From: Bacteroidota bacterium
Lineage (GTDB): Bacteria > Bacteroidota > Bacteroidia > Bacteroidales > Prolixibacteraceae
Direction: 5' to 3'
DNA: 10,066 nucleotides
Assembly (NCBI GenBank): GCA_030695265.1
Contig: JAUYTA010001064.1
Coordinates: forward strand, 1-10,066
A program made the translations under genes and the position numbers. Positions 6,203 to 10,066 of this stretch are shown here, piece after piece. Within the stretch, counting starts at the first letter, position 1, and each line of letters starts with the position of its first letter. The notes beneath the pieces were generated by a model, which saw only the letters and a program-made list of their open reading frames with translations, was not told the origin of the DNA and ran no database searches.

Positions 6203-8686
6203 ATGGATTCACCAGAAACCATGCCCAACGATGTCAATCAGTGTGGGGCATCTCTTCGGCAAAAAGCCGAAGCGCAATTAGAGGTGAAGAATTCTGAAAC
6301 AAAAACACATCAGGGTTTTACCACCGTTAAGGAAACCGTTAAGCTTTCGAATGTCAAAGAAAGTGAAACTGACCTGATGAGACTGCTGCACGAACTTGAG
6401 GTTCACCAGATCGAGATTGAAATGCAGAATGAAGAACTGAAGCTGGCGGTTGATAAAGCAGCAACTGCAACTGCACTTTACGACTTTGCCCCAGCCGGAT
6501 ATTTTACCCTCAACCGCGATGGCCTGATCAGGCAGTTGAACCTTTGTGGTGCCAGGCTGCTTGGCAAAGAACGTTCCGGATTAATTGACAGTTATTTCAG
6601 CCAATTCATTTCGCCTGAATCACTGCCAGTTTTTAACGATTTTTTTCTTAAAATATTTCAAACCAATACCAGACAAGTATGCGAGTTGTGGTTAGTCCTT
6701 CAGGAAAATCCCTCGTTTTTTATACACCTTGAAGGAATTATTTCTGAAGAACCGGAGAAATGTCTTTTAACTGTAGTAAACATTACTGAACACAAACAGG
6801 CGGAGCAAATAATTGCAGAATCAGAATCAAATTTGAATTCACTCATCAATAACCGCGATGAATCAATATGGTCAATCGATAATAACTACAATTTCGTAAT
6901 TTTCAATAAATTTTTTCTGGATGAATATTTTGCCTCCTTCAACATTGAATTGAAGAAAGGAATGAATGCTCTGAAAAATGTTTCGCCAAAGATGAGCGAA
7001 TTATGGAAGGAGAAATACGACAGAGCGCTGAAAGGCAAAAGAGTATATTTTGAATATTCCAATCATGTAGGAAAGGAGCTCCATTATTACGAAGTTTTTC
7101 TTAATCCAATTATTTCTGCTGGAAAAATAACCGGAGTATCAGCGTTAAGCGCCAATATTACTTACCGAAAACGTACAGTAAAAGCACTTCGCCTTTCGGA
7201 GAGTAAATACCGTAAACTCCATGAGAGCCTGATGGATGGCTTTGTGTACGTTTCGATGGATGGCCGTATCAGGGAATTCAATGAATCGTTTTTAAGTATG
7301 CTCGAATATAGCCCTGATGAAATTACCAAACTTTCATACAATGACATTACACCTGAAAAATGGCAAAGCTACGAAAAGGAAATTGTTGAAAACCAGGTAT
7401 TGATCAGGGGCTTTTCAGAAGTTTATGAGAAGGAATACCGGAAAAAGAATGGAACTATTTTCCCGGTTGAACTCAGAACAATTCTTTTCAAAAATGAGCA
7501 TGGTAAAAATGAAGGAATGTGGGCGATTGTTCGCGATATTACCGAGCGCAAGCGGGTTGAGGCTCAATTACGCGAAAGCGAGTATTTTTTCAAGGAATCT
7601 CAACATGCTGCATTCATTGGTTCTTATAAGTTCGATTTGATGGCCGATTGTTGGGATTCATCCGAAGTTTTCGACAAAATATTTGGCATCGAAAAGAACT
7701 ACCCTAAAAGTATTAAGGGATGGATTGACCTTGTACATCCTGAAGACAAAGTGATGATGGTTCATTACCTCAGAGTAGAGATTGTATCGAAAAAAAATCC
7801 TTTTAACAAGGAATACAGGATAATTCGAATGTCAGATGGCGAAACCAGATGGGTTCATGGTATGGGCAAACTTGAGTTCGACAACGATGGCAATGTTATT
7901 TCAATGATTGGAACCATTCAGGATATAACAGGCAGAAAACTTGCAGAGGAAGCCCTGAAACAAAGTGAAGTCCGTTTGAAGGAACTCAATGCAACCAAAG
8001 ACAAATTTTTCTCCATCATTGCCCACGACCTGAAAAGCCCTTTCAACTCGATAATCGGTTTCAGTAATATACTGGAAAGGCAGATTGCTGAAAATAATTA
8101 TGAGGGAATTGCGAAATATGGAATGATCATTCAGAATTCATCGCAGCGTGCCATGGATTTGTTGATGAACCTTCTGGAATGGTCACGTCTTCAAACCGAA
8201 AGTATAGCTTTTAATCCCGAATGCATCGAGATCGTTGAGCTGATGAATAACATATTAAAATCACTATTGGACTCGGCCAATCAAAAAACGATCGTAATTA
8301 TCACTGAATTTCCACCACTGGCCTTTGTTTCTGCCGATAAGGAAATGCTCAGTACCGTTTTGAGGAATCTGATATCGAATGCTATAAAATTTACCCATCC
8401 GGGAGGTAAAATTGTGATTTCGGCAGAAAAAAAGCAGGCAGAATGGATGATGACAATTGCCGATAATGGGGTAGGTATAAAAAGGGAAGCCATCGATAAG
8501 TTGTTCCGTATTGACCAAAGTTACTCCACTTTGGGAACGCAAAATGAAAAGGGAACCGGGTTAGGCCTGCTGCTTTGTAAGGAATTCATTGAAAAAAACG
8601 GTGGCAGAATATGGGTCGAAAGTGAACAAGACGGGTCACAAGGGAGCAATGGAAGCAAATTCCATTTTACTGTTCCGAAAGGTTGA
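6203..8686 (+). CDS. Cytoplasmic four-PAS sensor histidine kinase
   Basis: An 827-residue protein with no signal peptide or transmembrane segment, so a soluble cytoplasmic sensor. A charged coil (about 53-87, LMRLLHELEVHQIEIEMQNE) precedes four PAS units: about 88-200, 206-324, 332-453 and 465-582. They end in PAC-type turns such as VVNITEHKQ, IVRDITERKR and TIQDITGRK. The HisKA domain (597-664) has the H box FFSIIAHDLKSPFNS with phospho-acceptor H608. The ATPase domain has the N box RNLISNAIKF (N722/N726), G1 DNGVGIK (754-760), F box KLFRI and G2 GTGLGL (784-789), so all catalytic boxes are present. No receiver or output domain follows and no response regulator is nearby, so it is an orphan kinase here. 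AAGGA at 6193-6197 supports the start. The scar just upstream shares its 3' end with this gene. The ligand or redox cue is unknown. Confidence 0.93.
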   Translation: MDSPETMPNDVNQCGASLRQKAEAQLEVKNSETKTHQGFTTVKETVKLSNVKESETDLMRLLHELEVHQIEIEMQNEELKLAVDKAATATALYDFAPAGYFTLNRDGLIRQLNLCGARLLGKERSGLIDSYFSQFISPESLPVFNDFFLKIFQTNTRQVCELWLVLQENPSFFIHLEGIISEEPEKCLLTVVNITEHKQAEQIIAESESNLNSLINNRDESIWSIDNNYNFVIFNKFFLDEYFASFNIELKKGMNALKNVSPKMSELWKEKYDRALKGKRVYFEYSNHVGKELHYYEVFLNPIISAGKITGVSALSANITYRKRTVKALRLSESKYRKLHESLMDGFVYVSMDGRIREFNESFLSMLEYSPDEITKLSYNDITPEKWQSYEKEIVENQVLIRGFSEVYEKEYRKKNGTIFPVELRTILFKNEHGKNEGMWAIVRDITERKRVEAQLRESEYFFKESQHAAFIGSYKFDLMADCWDSSEVFDKIFGIEKNYPKSIKGWIDLVHPEDKVMMVHYLRVEIVSKKNPFNKEYRIIRMSDGETRWVHGMGKLEFDNDGNVISMIGTIQDITGRKLAEEALKQSEVRLKELNATKDKFFSIIAHDLKSPFNSIIGFSNILERQIAENNYEGIAKYGMIIQNSSQRAMDLLMNLLEWSRLQTESIAFNPECIEIVELMNNILKSLLDSANQKTIVIITEFPPLAFVSADKEMLSTVLRNLISNAIKFTHPGGKIVISAEKKQAEWMMTIADNGVGIKREAIDKLFRIDQSYSTLGTQNEKGTGLGLLLCKEFIEKNGGRIWVESEQDGSQGSNGSKFHFTVPKG

Positions 8687-8957
8687 GAAAATTTGAGGAT
8701 ATACCTGAATTGTCCTACAAACCAGGAAGTTCCATTACTTCAGATTAAGCAATGGAGATTTTTAATTGAAGTGTTTATTTTCCCATCAGAAATCAATCTA
8801 ATACCTACATCAGGTATAGGGAGTTATCAACTTTGTATTTCACATTTCGATCTATTGTTCAGCAAATTAATGGTAAAATAGTTGAGTTACGATACCGAAA
8901 TAAAAATCCCCAACACTACTGAGAGCATTGGGGATTTCGAAGTATATTTTTGTTCGT
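8687..8957. other. Non-coding stretch between convergent genes
   Basis: This 271-base AT-rich gap holds no credible gene. A 62-residue frame at 8693-8881 starts with TTG, lacks a ribosome site, and has no recognisable domain. The only clear element is the terminator at 8904-8937. Confidence 0.6.
8902..8937 (-). terminator. Terminator for the deoxyhypusine-synthase-like gene, possibly two-way
   Basis: AAATCCCCAA (8904-8913) and TTGGGGATTT (8928-8937) form a perfect 10-bp stem with a 14-base loop. On the - strand the stem runs straight into ATTTTTATTT, the classic terminator tail, 20 bases after the stop at 8958. On the + strand a T-run (TATATTTTTG) begins 5 to 10 bases after the stem, so it may also stop transcripts from the kinase gene. 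Confidence 0.8.
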
Positions 8958-9977
8958 TTATTTCGCAAACAATTTGCTCCAGTTTTTAAATTCACGGTTT
9001 TTCCATGTTCCTTTGTGATACACGTAACTAACTATTAATGGCAGCACTGAAGTTGCTTCAGCAAAAACCATTTGTTCGTCGGTTACCTGCACTTTTCCCC
9101 ACGAGCTTGCTTCTTTCAGTGTTGATGAAGAGCAGGCGCCATCGCGAACATCGGCAACAGTAATCTGAACGGCATATTGGTGCATCGGAACTTCTTTTCC
9201 AAGAATTTCAGCACAAACAACTGTGTCCTGGGCAAAATTCTTTGGAACGCCGCCGCCAATCATGAACAATCCCGTAACTCCGGCTTCCATTTTTATTTTT
9301 GTCAGTTCCAGAAAATCGGCCACCGAGTCAATCGAAACGTGTTTTTCAGGATTTTCCCACTGGTGTTTGGCCAAACCAAAACCGGCGCTTGAGTCAGAGA
9401 AAGCCGGGCAGAAAATCGGCACATTGTTTTCGTAACAAACCTGAATAAGGCTTTCTTTTTTTACTGAATTTTCGGTCAGCCATTTGCCCATTTCCCAAAT
9501 AAATTCTCGTGATGAATAAGGTCTTTTTTCAAGTGAATCAGTAATTTCCTTGATGGTTCCGTCACAATTTTGTAATTCTTCTTCGTCGATGAATGTATCG
9601 TAAATACGGTCGATATACAGGTCACGCAAGATTCCGTCGTTTACTTCGGTTGTTCCGCGGTAGTGTTTGTGTCCCAATGCTTCGAAAAAATCCATGTCGA
9701 TAATGGATGCTCCGGTAGCAACAATTACATCGATCATTTTATTTTTGACCATTTCAACATAAACCTGCATACAACCTGCCGCGCTGGTACTTCCGGCGAG
9801 GGTCAGAATGTTTGTACATTCAGTATGGTTTACCATTTTCAGCAAAATGTCGGTGGCACTTGCGGTATCGCGCGAAGTGAACGACATTTTCCGCATTGAG
9901 TCAATAATTGGTGTTGAATCGAATGACTTAATGTCGATGTGTTCGATGGTTTCTTTTAATAAATCTGATTTCTTCAT
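8958..9977 (-). CDS. Deoxyhypusine-synthase-family protein (bacterial DHS-like)
   Basis: From ATG 9977 the protein has 339 residues and begins MKKSDLLKETIEHIDIKSFD. An upstream in-frame ATG at 10016 would add 13 residues (MLVSTIKRSKFRS) that look like leader sequence. The family uses NAD and spermidine. Visible features include TLAGSTSAAG (a glycine-rich, probable NAD-contact loop, 59-68), ATGASIID, IGGGVPKN (about 240-247), and EASSWGKV, where the Lys (K295) sits at the place of the catalytic lysine of eukaryotic deoxyhypusine synthase (SWGK). Bacteria have no eIF5A, so hypusine formation is unlikely. Bacterial relatives have been proposed to make homospermidine or other polyamines; which reaction this one performs cannot be read from the sequence. 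It stands alone on the - strand with a strong terminator 20 bases after its stop. The weak AGAAG before ATG 9977 gives slight support to that start. Confidence 0.87.
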   Translation of the reverse strand: MKKSDLLKETIEHIDIKSFDSTPIIDSMRKMSFTSRDTASATDILLKMVNHTECTNILTLAGSTSAAGCMQVYVEMVKNKMIDVIVATGASIIDMDFFEALGHKHYRGTTEVNDGILRDLYIDRIYDTFIDEEELQNCDGTIKEITDSLEKRPYSSREFIWEMGKWLTENSVKKESLIQVCYENNVPIFCPAFSDSSAGFGLAKHQWENPEKHVSIDSVADFLELTKIKMEAGVTGLFMIGGGVPKNFAQDTVVCAEILGKEVPMHQYAVQITVADVRDGACSSSTLKEASSWGKVQVTDEQMVFAEATSVLPLIVSYVYHKGTWKNREFKNWSKLFAK

Positions 9978-10039
9978 GCTTCTGAATTTTGATCGTTTAA
10001 TTGTGCTTACCAGCATTTGTATTTGATTATAAATTAGCC

Positions 10040-10059
10040 AGATAGGCTGGTTTCTATCT
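10040..10059. repeat. Short inverted repeat upstream of the DHS-like gene
   Basis: AGATAG (10040-10045) and CTATCT (10054-10059) are exact inverted copies separated by 8 bases. The site lies 62 bases upstream of ATG 9977, where a promoter would be expected. It may be an operator or chance. No good -7 box is seen nearby. Confidence 0.25.
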
Positions 10060-10066
10060 CTAAAAA

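Noticed and set aside
8693..8881. 62-codon + strand frame after the kinase gene
   Set aside because: TTG start, no ribosome site, no recognisable family, AT-rich composition like non-coding DNA.

Overview
The window reads as chromosomal DNA from a member of the Bacteroidota. The evidence is the Bacteroidota-type -7 promoter boxes (TAnnTTTG) in the divergent intergenic region, mostly A-rich leaders with few Shine-Dalgarno sites, envelope proteins typical of that phylum (an MG2-like/plug-like surface protein, signal peptides ending near SAQ or AKAQ), a cytoplasmic multi-PAS histidine kinase with an N-terminal coil typical of the phylum, and a bacterial deoxyhypusine-synthase-family gene. The exact order cannot be read from the sequence. 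No tRNA, rRNA, CRISPR array, IS element or phage gene is visible.

Layout. (1) 2-64: last codons of an unidentified + strand gene, closed by a hairpin terminator at 89-114. (2) 161-2560: large secreted or surface protein with an MG2-like front, a TonB-plug-like module and no beta-barrel. (3) 2561-2738: convergent intergenic region with an unusual ~86 bp dyad of eight GTCATT-type hexamers in roughly helical phase. (4) 2739-3692 (-): secreted M23 endopeptidase with a C-terminal LysM. (5) 3693-3857: divergent promoter region with one perfect -7 box on each strand. (6) 3858-4976 and 4992-5843 (+): a probable two-gene operon of a membrane-anchored protein with lytic-transglycosylase-like motif spacing and a secreted NAGPA/DUF2233 phosphodiester glycosidase-like protein. 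(7) 5845-6088: a decay scar in which a CheR methyltransferase piece is joined out of frame to the last codons of a histidine kinase. (8) 6203-8686 (+): four-PAS cytoplasmic histidine kinase. (9) 8687-8957: non-coding, with a convergent terminator at 8904-8937. (10) 8958-9977 (-): deoxyhypusine-synthase-family enzyme.

How the genes may work together. The centre (M23-LysM, transglycosylase-like protein, NAGPA-like protein) looks like a cell-envelope or glycan-remodelling neighbourhood, with the M23 gene divergent from the other two. The kinase has no response-regulator partner here. The scar upstream of it suggests that a longer CheR-containing kinase gene, sharing its 3' end with the surviving kinase, was lost by internal deletion. 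The deoxyhypusine-synthase-like gene is separate and faces the kinase across a shared terminator. Nothing here is clearly a new defence or mobile system. The most unusual items are the phased GTCATT dyad, the CheR/kinase scar, and the transglycosylase-like plus NAGPA-like pair.
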